Positions 17,129-25,431 of a stretch of DNA of 64,000 bases are shown here, piece after piece (positions within the stretch are counted from its first letter, which is position 1; each line of letters opens with the position of its first letter). Under the pieces are notes generated by a model, which saw nothing but the letters and a program-made list of their open reading frames with translations, made no database searches and had not been told where the DNA came from. Location of the stretch: NCBI RefSeq assembly GCF_032229285.1, contig NZ_CP135084.1, forward strand, positions 1,364,001 through 1,428,000. The letters run 5' to 3'. The DNA is from Rheinheimera sp. MMS21-TC3. GTDB taxonomy: Bacteria; Pseudomonadota; Gammaproteobacteria; Enterobacterales; Alteromonadaceae. The position numbers were made by a program, and so were the translations under genes.

Positions 17129-18824
17129 CTTGTTGTAACCATAGCTCAAGTACAACCAGTAACCAGATCAACTCACCATAATAATTAGTATGCTGTTGTT
17201 GATGTGCAGCTATAACTTGTTCAATTAAGCTATCGTTGACAATTTTACGCTTTTTAAAGGCATGCAAGGTATCTAATGCTATAGTTTTAAGTCGTTCATT
17301 TTGTTGTAGCCATACGCCAAAGGGTAAACCAAAGCCTTGTTTTTCTTTGCTTAGAGTTTCATCAGCTAAAAACCCTTTACAGCTTTGCTTATAAAAGTCA
17401 CGTAACTTAGTACCCGGTAACTTAATATCAGCGGGTACTAAGCAGCTAAAGTCGACTAAGTCTTTATCTAACAAAGGAAATTCGACATTAATATTGGCCA
17501 ATTCACACATTTTGCGAACTTTAACTAAGTCGTTATCAGCGAGTGTAAATTTCCAATCTAAAAACAACATCGCATCTGTAGGGTGCTGGCTTGTACATTC
17601 TTTATAGCGTTGCACTAATTGTTGCTCGGGCTGCTTAAGATCTATGCCAGTTAAGAAATCGGCCGTAAAAATGGCATTGGCACCTAATTGATTAATAAAA
17701 TTATGGGTTTGCAGTCGCAAGGGCAGTCCGGTTCTAGCTTGGCTAATGTAACTAGCTGCTTTTTGTGTGCCAGGAATATTTGCCAAAAAGCTATCATGAA
17801 AGATGGCTTTAAGTAGCGCTTGTATCGGGCTAGGTAGTTTTAAATAAGGTGTAAATACTTTTTGTCTAGCATAACGGCTATTACCTGCAAAAAGCTCATC
17901 GCCGCCGTCGCCGGCTAATAATGTTTCTATACCTTGCTTTTTAGCATCTTGAGCACAAAAGTAAGCCGCCATGGCTGAAGAATTGCCAAAAGGTTCGTCA
18001 AAATACTGGGCAACTTTTACAAAAGCTTCAGCAGCTTGTTCAGGTTTTAAATAAAGAACTTGGTGTTGGGTATTAAAATGTTTAGCCGTAATTAGGGCAT
18101 AAGGGGTTTCGTCATAGCCTTTAGCTTCAAAACCCACAGAGAAAGTGCGAGCAGGTGTTTGATGTTTGGCTAGCATACCAGCAACGGTAGAGCTGTCTAA
18201 ACCACCGCTTAAAAAAGCAGCTACGTTGTCGCCAGTGTGCTTCTTAACAGCTTGCTCTATGGTATTAATGCACTGTTTATGCAATGTTTTATCGTTAGTT
18301 TGTTGAGTAAACTCAGGGCTGTATAGCAGTTGCGTGCTAAATTTTAGTTGCTGATTTAAATACACGGCTTTAGCCGGCTCTAGTTTAGCAGCTTGCTGAT
18401 AAATAGTTGTTGGAGCTGGAATACAATGAAAATACAAGTAGTTATAAATTGCTTGTTTGGAAATTGTTAGAGTAATAGGTAGCCGTTTTAATTGCTTTAA
18501 ATGGCTACTGATATAAAGGGTGTTATTTTCAAGGCTATAAAAACAAGGCTCTATACCCATAATATCATTAACTAAAAATGCTGTTTGTTTGCCTCCGATA
18601 ATTGCTAACCAGAAGCGGCCGCTTAAACGTTGATAAAAAGTTTGGTCATCGCTACTTGCTAGATACTGTTGCAATAAAAACTCAGCCGAGCAGACTTTAT
18701 GCTCAAATAGTATAGTGCCCTTGAAGGCTATAGCAGTTTCTTGTTGCTGATAATGCTGAATATCAGTGCCAGCGATCACTAATTTAAGATTGTCTTTAGT
18801 ATCTAGTGTTATCGTGTTTTCCAT
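17106..18824 (-). CDS. Asparagine synthase-like protein lacking the amidotransferase cysteine
   Basis: 572 residues. The C-terminal ATP-pyrophosphatase domain is intact: SGGLDSS at residues 206-212, SVGFEAKGYDE, DEPFGNSSAM and LLAGDGGDELFAGNSRY. The N-terminal glutaminase half keeps the fold pattern (RLSGRFWLAII, LVNDIMGIEPCFYS) but starts MENTITLD with no Cys at position 2. Glutamine hydrolysis is therefore not expected, and ammonia or an amine must come from elsewhere. The start ATG 18824 has GGGAGG 7 bases upstream. The true glutamine-dependent paralogue lies at 27733. It may amidate uronic acids or another carboxylate in the polysaccharide (inference). Confidence 0.85.
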   Translation of the reverse strand: MENTITLDTKDNLKLVIAGTDIQHYQQQETAIAFKGTILFEHKVCSAEFLLQQYLASSDDQTFYQRLSGRFWLAIIGGKQTAFLVNDIMGIEPCFYSLENNTLYISSHLKQLKRLPITLTISKQAIYNYLYFHCIPAPTTIYQQAAKLEPAKAVYLNQQLKFSTQLLYSPEFTQQTNDKTLHKQCINTIEQAVKKHTGDNVAAFLSGGLDSSTVAGMLAKHQTPARTFSVGFEAKGYDETPYALITAKHFNTQHQVLYLKPEQAAEAFVKVAQYFDEPFGNSSAMAAYFCAQDAKKQGIETLLAGDGGDELFAGNSRYARQKVFTPYLKLPSPIQALLKAIFHDSFLANIPGTQKAASYISQARTGLPLRLQTHNFINQLGANAIFTADFLTGIDLKQPEQQLVQRYKECTSQHPTDAMLFLDWKFTLADNDLVKVRKMCELANINVEFPLLDKDLVDFSCLVPADIKLPGTKLRDFYKQSCKGFLADETLSKEKQGFGLPFGVWLQQNERLKTIALDTLHAFKKRKIVNDSLIEQVIAAHQQQHTNYYGELIWLLVVLELWLQQDEATTHA

Positions 18825-18867
18825 GGCGTTTGCCTCCCACAAAATATAAGTATCGACTTTAACCCTG

Positions 18868-20109
18868 TTATACTCTACTTATTTTGAGTAACAAGTTCCT
18901 GAGGCTTTTAGCCTGATGCACACGAGAGAAGGTGGCAATTTTTTCTTTTGGTAAAAACTCATATTGGTTGTTTTGTAACTTTGTTAATAAAGCTTTAATG
19001 GCGGTACATATTTGCTCTGAATTATTTAATGGAGCTAACTCAGCAACTTGGGACTGCAAGATTAAGTTGGCTGTATCACCTTTTGCATCCGTTAAAGCTA
19101 AGATAGGTTTTTGTGCGCGAATATATTCATAAGCTTTAGCCGGAGTTTGATAATTACAATTGCTAGCTTGCATAAGTAGCAAGGCATCTGCATTTAACAT
19201 TTCTTCTAAGGCTTTAACGTAACTTAAGGCTGGCGCCAGAGTGATAATATCATTTATACCTAATTCTTGCAGTACTGGTTTAAATAACCCATCGTGCCCA
19301 GTACTTCGCAGTATAATGCTTAATTTATTGCTTAGGTTTGGTTCTTGTCGCTTTAAAGAAGCAATAGCATTAAAAAATGGAATAGGATCACGTTCCGACG
19401 GATAAATAGTGCCGCTATGCAGTAATGTGACTTTATCATCAGCTATGGCAGATTGACTAGATGTTACCTGTTCAAATAGTGCTTCATCATAACCATTAGG
19501 CAACACTTGCCAAACATCAGTAGCTACTTCAGGGTAACGTTGTTGGTAGAGCTTTAGTGCACCAGGGCTGGTGAAGATGATATGCCGGCAGTGTTTGGCG
19601 GCTTTTTTTTCTATCCAGCTAAATAGCTTTCTTACTCTAGGATTGGCAGGATAGTCTTTTTGCAACATAGGATCACGAAAGTCAGCAATCCATGGGATCC
19701 CAGTTAATTTATGGATAAAATAGGCGATGAAATGAGCAGAAGCGATAGGGTAGGTACTAATAATAACATCGGGCTGATATTTTTTTGCGTAGCGCCAACC
19801 GCGCAAAAAACCACCCAAAATCCAGCTTTGCCATCTATCTGGTAAAGCCATCCAGCCAATGTATTTATTTTTGAAAGAAAAATGTTTTGCCGTATCTCTG
19901 GCATAACAGCGCAGTACATTAACTTCAGCCGGTATTAGGGCTAAGTTTTTGTCATCACATTGGCTGTAAGCTTTGGTAGATGCAGTAAGTACCGTCACAT
20001 TGTCGCCTTGCTCGGCAAAGTAACGAGTAAAGGCTAATGTACGGTGGACACCACTACTCATTTGTATTGGTGGAAAATGAAATGCTATATATAAAATACG
20101 TTTAGACAC
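18868..20109 (-). CDS. Glycosyltransferase family 4
   Basis: 413 residues, GT-B fold. The acceptor domain opens with IAFHFPPIQMSSGVHRTLAF, IADFRDP sits at the domain interface, and HSGTIYPSERDP starts the donor domain. The PAKAYEYIRAQKPILAL region replaces the usual E-x7-E with a family-typical K/E pattern. It transfers a nucleotide-activated sugar to the lipid-linked repeat on the cytoplasmic face. The start codon is GTG 20109, with GGAAAG a few bases upstream. The gene precedes the asparagine-synthase-like gene by 43 bases in the same direction, so they are probably one transcript. Confidence 0.87.
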   Translation of the reverse strand: MSKRILYIAFHFPPIQMSSGVHRTLAFTRYFAEQGDNVTVLTASTKAYSQCDDKNLALIPAEVNVLRCYARDTAKHFSFKNKYIGWMALPDRWQSWILGGFLRGWRYAKKYQPDVIISTYPIASAHFIAYFIHKLTGIPWIADFRDPMLQKDYPANPRVRKLFSWIEKKAAKHCRHIIFTSPGALKLYQQRYPEVATDVWQVLPNGYDEALFEQVTSSQSAIADDKVTLLHSGTIYPSERDPIPFFNAIASLKRQEPNLSNKLSIILRSTGHDGLFKPVLQELGINDIITLAPALSYVKALEEMLNADALLLMQASNCNYQTPAKAYEYIRAQKPILALTDAKGDTANLILQSQVAELAPLNNSEQICTAIKALLTKLQNNQYEFLPKEKIATFSRVHQAKSLRNLLLKISRV

Positions 20110-20302
20110 AAACTTTCCATGTTCGCGATAAGTGATGCTATATTAAAACGTTTTGAACATGTTAATGCAACTGCTGTCTTTATTAAAATTAAAGTAACGT
20201 TGACTTCAAGCCTAAAACAACTAAAATTGGCTAGCAGCACTTATCCTGTTTATGCTCTTCAAATTATTGCTAATTAGCTTGCAATGTAAAGGATTACATC
20301 AA

Positions 20303-20971
20303 ATGACTTGCTTATATAAATTAAAAACAATACTACTTTTAGTTGTTGTTTTTACTTCTTTCAGTGCTTTTGCTAATAGATACAATAATAGCACTTGTGG
20401 CATTATTCCTGGGCAGAAATTAACAAATGCCTATGGTCCTTATGATGCAACTAACCCAGCCCATGCTAGTAAGTTGCCAATAGTTTTAGGTGCACACTTT
20501 ACACGTGATGTTGAGCGATTAGTGAGCGGAATAAGTGGACCAGTAATGGGTGATATAGACTATACCCTAAGAGCTATACCTAATTATCATCGAGCGTTAG
20601 CTGCTATGGCAAAATATCAGCGGCGAGAAAAAGTAAAACTAAAAGAGCGTGATAGATACTACACTGCAGATTGCTACTTTCAGCGGGCTATCTATTTTCA
20701 ACCAGCAGATGCAACAACTCGCATGTTGTTTGCTATGCATATGCATTTAACCGGCCGCTTAAATGAAGCAGCAGAGCAATATCAGTTGGGAATAATGGTA
20801 GACCCAGACTACCCTGAAATGCTTTATAACTATGGTTTATTATTGTTTGATTTAAAGCGCTTTACCGAGGCACAGCAAATAGCAACTAAAGCTTATGCTG
20901 CAGGCTTTCCGTTACAAGGCTTAAAAGACAAACTTAAAAACGCCGGATATAGCATTGAAAGCGTAAATTGA
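20303..20971 (+). CDS. Secreted TPR-like protein of the EPS locus
   Basis: 222 residues. A signal peptide of about 24 residues ends in SAFA before NRYNNS. The mature part has two Cys residues (STCG and ADCYFQ) that could form a disulfide. The C-terminal half shows TPR pairs: YFQRAIYFQPADATTRMLFAMHMHLTGRLNEAAEQYQLGI and MLYNYGLLLFDLKRFTEAQ. Periplasmic TPR proteins of this kind occur in EPS loci and probably scaffold assembly or export (inference). The frame opens at 20252, but ATG 20303 has AAAGGA 9 bases upstream and begins the signal peptide. It lies alone between two divergent or separate units. Confidence 0.75.
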   Translation: MTCLYKLKTILLLVVVFTSFSAFANRYNNSTCGIIPGQKLTNAYGPYDATNPAHASKLPIVLGAHFTRDVERLVSGISGPVMGDIDYTLRAIPNYHRALAAMAKYQRREKVKLKERDRYYTADCYFQRAIYFQPADATTRMLFAMHMHLTGRLNEAAEQYQLGIMVDPDYPEMLYNYGLLLFDLKRFTEAQQIATKAYAAGFPLQGLKDKLKNAGYSIESVN

Positions 20972-20986
20972 TTTACTTACTTATCA

Positions 20987-21033
20987 GGCGGCATCAAGGG
21001 TTGATAACTCAGTTATCTTTCTGCCATGCCGTC
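20987..21033. other. Nested inverted repeat between the TPR and flippase genes
   Basis: An outer 8-pair stem (20987-20994 with 21026-21033, including one G-T pair) encloses a perfect 7-base inverted repeat GATAACT-c-AGTTATC (21003-21017). No T-run follows on either strand, so it is not a standard terminator. It could be an operator, an RNA structure or a small repeat element. Confidence 0.4.
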
Positions 21034-21121
21034 CAAATAAAAATCGCTAAAACTAAACACTATCAATTAACGTATACCGTAAATCTACTCTGTGTACTGT
21101 TATTAATACGAGTAGGATAAG

Positions 21122-22600
21122 ATGGCTTTACCTAATATTTCAGGCAAGATAATCTCTGGCAGTTTTTGGATGATTTTAATGCGTTGGTCATCAAGACTGC
21201 TTGGTATAGCCTCGGTGATAATTTTAGCTAGGATCCTGGTGCCCGAAGACTATGGTTTAGTGGCACAAGCGGTTTTGTTTTCCAGTTTACTTGAGTTAAT
21301 TACCCAGTTTGGCTTTTATATTGCAATTATTAGAAATAAAAACTCTTCTGTAGCTGAATATAATACGGTTTGGACTTTAAGTGTATTAAGAGGGTTAATC
21401 CTCGCTTTAGTTGTCTGCTTAAGCGCAACCTTTATTGCTGATTTCTTTTCTGAACCCCGAATTTATCCGCTTATGTTTGTGTATGCCTTAGTTATTTTTA
21501 TTAATGGCTTAATGAATGTAGGGGTAGTCGACTTTCAAAAATATATGCAATTTGATAAGGACTTTCGGTTAAATATTAGCTCTCGGTTAACCGGTTTTAT
21601 TGTCACTATGGTTATTGCGATAATTTATAAAAGTTATTGGGCTTTTCCATTGGGATCGTTAGCAGGAGCCATGGTAAAAGTTATTGTTAGCTACACTATG
21701 TCTGCATTTAGGCCCAGATTTACCTTATCTGACTTTAGTAATATTTTTAACTTTTCTAAATGGTTTTTTATTTACGAATCTTTAAATGCTTTTTCCACTA
21801 AGCTTGATACCTTTTTGTTAAGTAAATTTTCTTCTACAGAAGCGTTAGGCTTGTATACCGTATCTAATGAAATATCTGCCATGCCATCAACAGAAGTTGC
21901 TATGCCAGTAGCTAGAGCATCTTTACCTGCATTAGCACAGTATGCCGATAATTTAGCTGAGTTTCGTAAACTCTATACTCAGGTGCTGGTATCCGTTTTG
22001 TTTATAGCTATACCCGCTAGTGTTGGCATAAGTGTTTTAGCCGACTATATAGTCGCTTTAGCTTTAGGGAGTAATTGGAGCGATGCAGCTATTTATATCA
22101 AAATTTTAGCTTTTCTTGGTATTACCAAAGTGAATGTTTCTTGCGCTGTAGCTGCGTTAGCAGCAGTGGGTAGGGCAAATATGCTTGGTCAATATTCTGC
22201 AATAATGTTTGCTATTCGGCTTGTTACTATGACCGCAGGCGTTCTGTTATACGATGCCATAGGTTTAGCTTATGGTGCTTTAATAGCAAGTTTCATCGGC
22301 ATGTTACTGATCCATCATTTACAACAGAAAATTCAATTAATATCTTTCAGTGGTATGTTTAAAGGTTTATGGCGAGTTATTGTTTCTGCTGGCATTATGT
22401 GGCTAGTTTTGTATTTTCTTTGTCAGCAAATAGCTCAAATTATACCTAACCTAAGCGTAGCTTTAGTGACTATAGGTCTTGTTTTGTTAGGCGGCCTTAT
22501 TTATATGTTATCGCTAGTAAGCCTTTGTAGCATTATGGATTGGCCCGAAGGGCCAGAAAAAAGCTACTTTATGACAATTAAAAAAGCTTTTGCTCGCTAG
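21122..22600 (+). CDS. Polysaccharide flippase, Wzx/RfbX-like
   Basis: 492-residue inner-membrane protein with about 12-14 hydrophobic segments. The opening GSFWMILMRWSSRLLGIASVIILARILVPEDYGLVAQ is typical of MATE-like O-antigen and EPS flippases. It moves the undecaprenyl-diphosphate-linked repeat unit to the periplasmic face. In this locus it would work with the O-antigen-ligase/polymerase-like protein (22692) and the chain-length protein (37626) in a Wzx/Wzy-type pathway. It starts at ATG 21122 with AGGATAAG just upstream. It is the last plus-strand gene before the XrtA minus-strand block and is followed by a strong hairpin. Confidence 0.88.
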   Translation: MALPNISGKIISGSFWMILMRWSSRLLGIASVIILARILVPEDYGLVAQAVLFSSLLELITQFGFYIAIIRNKNSSVAEYNTVWTLSVLRGLILALVVCLSATFIADFFSEPRIYPLMFVYALVIFINGLMNVGVVDFQKYMQFDKDFRLNISSRLTGFIVTMVIAIIYKSYWAFPLGSLAGAMVKVIVSYTMSAFRPRFTLSDFSNIFNFSKWFFIYESLNAFSTKLDTFLLSKFSSTEALGLYTVSNEISAMPSTEVAMPVARASLPALAQYADNLAEFRKLYTQVLVSVLFIAIPASVGISVLADYIVALALGSNWSDAAIYIKILAFLGITKVNVSCAVAALAAVGRANMLGQYSAIMFAIRLVTMTAGVLLYDAIGLAYGALIASFIGMLLIHHLQQKIQLISFSGMFKGLWRVIVSAGIMWLVLYFLCQQIAQIIPNLSVALVTIGLVLLGGLIYMLSLVSLCSIMDWPEGPEKSYFMTIKKAFAR

Positions 22601-22628
22601 TAAAACTTGATATATATCTGGCGAGAGC

Positions 22629-22665
22629 TGAACTTTATAAGTTTAATTTGGACTTATAAAGTTCA
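22629..22665. terminator. AT-rich bidirectional hairpin between convergent genes
   Basis: A perfect 14-pair stem (22629-22642 with 22652-22665) with a 9-base loop lies between the ends of the flippase and ligase genes. The stem is mostly A/T and there is no long T-run, so termination strength is uncertain. The position between convergent genes supports a shared terminator role. Confidence 0.5.
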
Positions 22666-22691
22666 TCCTGAATAGCTTGTTATCAAATAAC

Positions 22692-23996
22692 TTAAGTTGT
22701 TTGTTTAGTATTTTGCAAAACAAGTGCATCTATTCTTAAACCAACAACAGTAATAAGTGCATAAAGTGCAAAGGCTAAATCAAAATAGGCTAGGCTAACG
22801 TTACCGCCGGTAATACCATAGCCAATTAATGAAAGGTAAAGTGCAGAGCATAATTCTACCCCCCATAAGTTTTTTTCTTTACGCATTCGTTTTAAAATTT
22901 TTCTACTGGTAGCGTAAGAGCGATACATAATAAGCAAAAAAATAAACAGTCCTGCAAAACCATGATCACCAAGCACTTGGAAATAGATATTATGGGCAGC
23001 CTTGGGTATTTCATTCGGAGGAATGCTAGGTGTTTCAACCGGGCCATAAGTAGGGGTGTAAGGCGCATAACTGTGCCATAAAATAGGATCGGTAACCGCC
23101 CTGAAGCCACCACCAGTTAAAGGGTCATCACGTGCTATCATGGTTGATATTTTCCAGGCCCATAATCTACCGATAAATGAGCCGTCTTCTGTTGCTGTTT
23201 GGATGGTACTTTGTCTGTCCTGCCACTCTTCAGGTGCTTTGTTATAGAGTACTGGCAAACAGATTAAGGCCATTAAAGCCCAAGTTATTTTATGGCGAGA
23301 CTTTAACCAGAAAAATAGTGCTAAAATAGTTAAGCCAATAAAGCCGCCGCGAGATCCTGTGCCGACTATTGAGATTACATTTAATGTTAGCAATGCCAAT
23401 AAACCATACTTTATAAGTTTGTTTTCAGTGGTGTTTTTAAGGTAAATAATAAATGGAATGCACATATTTATCGCAACCGCTAAATCATTACGATCTATTA
23501 AAATACCCGAACGTCCAGTTATCTGATGGCTACCTGCTGATAATAAGTACTTAACCGCCTCCATTCCTGCATAAGAAGAAACTGATAGTACTATGGCCCA
23601 AATAATGGCATCAAGATGCAGTCGTTTTTGTACAGTTAACACAATAAAGAAAAAGAGCAGTGCGACTTTTATAAACTCAAAGAAAATGCTCCAAACATAG
23701 GAAGAACTGGCGCTATTATTAAAAATGGTCGTAATTAAGGTCCAGAAGCAGAATAAAATAACTAAAGTACCAATACCTCCCAAACGGAAAGATTTATTTT
23801 TTTGCACAAACAGATAAGCTAAAAAGGTAACTAATACGATAGTGAGATTTAAACGAAAGCTTTGTGAAAAACCAAAAGCCCAAGCTGCAGGTGCTGTCAG
23901 CGCTATCCATACCCAAGCGGCAACACCAAGGTAAGGACGCTTAAATGAGTAATAAATAGTTATTAATAAAAACAATACCAGTAATAAATCACGCAT
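22692..23996 (-). CDS. O-antigen ligase/polymerase-like protein, exosortase A system-associated
   Basis: 434 residues with about 11 membrane segments. It contains the Wzy_C-type periplasmic loop with SRGGFIGL and the large loop around TGGGFRAVTDPILWHSYAPYT and KAAHNIYFQVLGDHGF. The arginine of SRGG and the His of AHNIY are typical of the family. It belongs to the putative O-glycosylation ligase group that travels with XrtA. It would polymerise or transfer the glycan in the periplasm, possibly onto sorted proteins. The start ATG 23996 overlaps the stop of a 27-codon ORF as TAATG, so translation is coupled. Confidence 0.87.
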   Translation of the reverse strand: MRDLLLVLFLLITIYYSFKRPYLGVAAWVWIALTAPAAWAFGFSQSFRLNLTIVLVTFLAYLFVQKNKSFRLGGIGTLVILFCFWTLITTIFNNSASSSYVWSIFFEFIKVALLFFFIVLTVQKRLHLDAIIWAIVLSVSSYAGMEAVKYLLSAGSHQITGRSGILIDRNDLAVAINMCIPFIIYLKNTTENKLIKYGLLALLTLNVISIVGTGSRGGFIGLTILALFFWLKSRHKITWALMALICLPVLYNKAPEEWQDRQSTIQTATEDGSFIGRLWAWKISTMIARDDPLTGGGFRAVTDPILWHSYAPYTPTYGPVETPSIPPNEIPKAAHNIYFQVLGDHGFAGLFIFLLIMYRSYATSRKILKRMRKEKNLWGVELCSALYLSLIGYGITGGNVSLAYFDLAFALYALITVVGLRIDALVLQNTKQTT

Positions 23997-24079
23997 TAGG
24001 ATTTGTCCTGCTTATCTGCCCAATAAAATAAAAAACATACGGCACCGATGGACATTAACAAATATAAACTATCTATCAT
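23996..24079 (-). CDS. 27-residue membrane microprotein between the CapK-like and ligase genes
   Basis: A tiny ORF fills the whole gap between two genes. Its ATG (24079-24077) overlaps the CapK-like stop as ATGA. Its TAA (23998-23996) overlaps the O-antigen-ligase start as TAATG. AAGG lies 7 bases before the ATG. The peptide starts MIDSLYLLM, has a hydrophobic core of about 16 residues (SIGAVCFLFYW) and a polar tail ADKQDKS, so one membrane helix is expected. No family is recognised. Double overlap with both neighbours is the main evidence that it is translated. It may be a small subunit of the ligase complex (inference), or only a coupling device. Confidence 0.6.
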   Translation of the reverse strand: MIDSLYLLMSIGAVCFLFYWADKQDKS

Positions 24080-25431
24080 GCTACAACCTTGCTAATAACA
24101 TAACGAAACTTGCCTGATTTCTCTGCAGCAATAGTATCGACTTGCTGGATGGCAATTTGCACGTCTTGGCCTAATCGGGCTTTGAAACCAGTTATTATTT
24201 TAGAGTTAACTTCATCAGGCAATGCACCTTGTGGCCAAACAACCTGAACTTGGGTAAGCGCTAAACTTTGTTGCTCGATGCGAAAAGCTTCTACGCCCGG
24301 TATTTCTCGTAAAATATAGATTAAAGACAAGCCATGCATCATAGTGCCATCGCTTGCGACGACAAAGTCGGTACTACGACCTTCAATGGCCTCTAAAACC
24401 GGTAAACCGCGACCGCACGAGCAGGGTTTTGTTGCTAAGGTACCAATATCGCCAGTGCGGTAACGAATAAATGGAAACTCTGAGGTAGCTAAATGAGTGA
24501 CGACAATTTCACCCGATTGGCCATTAGGTAAAACCTGACCATTAGGATCAATAATTTCTACAATAATATCTTCGTAGGATAAATGCATGCTGCCATGAGG
24601 GCATTCATGGGCAATAAAGCCAGCATCTCGGCCACCATAACCATTAGCGACAGGGGCAGCAAAGACTTCAGATATCAGCTCACGTTGATAGGGGTATAAG
24701 CGCTCTGAGGTAACAAAAATAACTTTTATGCCCAAAGCCGACATATCAATATTATGCTGCTTAGCGGTTTTGGCTAAAAGATGGTAAACCGAGGGGTAAC
24801 CAAACAGCATTTTAGGCTTGATTTTTTTAATGGTATTTAAAAAGCCCAGTAGCTTTTGCTCTGTCATATCAAAAGCGGGGATCAGTGTTGAGCGAAATAA
24901 TTTATCACGCCAAATACGCACTTTATCTTGGGCATTTAATTCTATAGGTGAGCCCCATGCCACTATTTCTTTATCGCCAATATCCACTCCCCACCAACGG
25001 GTAGCTCGCCATTTTTGAGCAACATCATAAGAGACACGTTCATTGCCTAACAAAAATATAAGCGGTTGGCCGCTTGAGCCGCCAGTGTTAAAGCGCTTTA
25101 GCGCTGTTGCGTTATTCGCTTTGAGCGCAGCGAAGTTTTCGCTAATCACAGGCTTGGTTAAAAATGGCAATTGGCTCAGATCACTAGGATGCTTAAAGTG
25201 CTCAGGCGTTAAACTGTGTTGCTGCATAAGTTGGCGATAATAAGGCACATTTTGGTATACCTTGGCCATAAAACGATGCAGTTTATCTGCTTGTTGCTGC
25301 GCTAATGAGGCAGCGTCTTGCCACTGGCTTTGCTCAAGCTGTTTAAATACCGCAAGGGTCGTATGTTTTTTAAGCTTTTCTTGCAAAGGGAAAATACACT
25401 TGGCAATAAAAGCGGTATACCATGATGCCAT
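24076..25431 (-). CDS. CapK/phenylacetate-CoA-ligase-like adenylating enzyme
   Basis: 451 residues of the CapK branch of the ANL superfamily. FNTGGSSGQPLIFL is the phosphate loop, GYGGRDAGFIAHECPHG the adenine motif, and YRTGDIGTLATKPCSCGRGLP includes a likely zinc or structural Cys pair. The C-terminal domain has KSGKFRYVIS. CapK-like proteins are common in capsule and EPS loci; their reaction is not firmly known but probably activates a carboxylate. It is tightly packed between a GT4 gene (1-base overlap at 25431) and the microprotein. It provides a second adenylating activity in the locus, distinct from the XrtA ligase at 952. Confidence 0.83.
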   Translation of the reverse strand: MASWYTAFIAKCIFPLQEKLKKHTTLAVFKQLEQSQWQDAASLAQQQADKLHRFMAKVYQNVPYYRQLMQQHSLTPEHFKHPSDLSQLPFLTKPVISENFAALKANNATALKRFNTGGSSGQPLIFLLGNERVSYDVAQKWRATRWWGVDIGDKEIVAWGSPIELNAQDKVRIWRDKLFRSTLIPAFDMTEQKLLGFLNTIKKIKPKMLFGYPSVYHLLAKTAKQHNIDMSALGIKVIFVTSERLYPYQRELISEVFAAPVANGYGGRDAGFIAHECPHGSMHLSYEDIIVEIIDPNGQVLPNGQSGEIVVTHLATSEFPFIRYRTGDIGTLATKPCSCGRGLPVLEAIEGRSTDFVVASDGTMMHGLSLIYILREIPGVEAFRIEQQSLALTQVQVVWPQGALPDEVNSKIITGFKARLGQDVQIAIQQVDTIAAEKSGKFRYVISKVVA

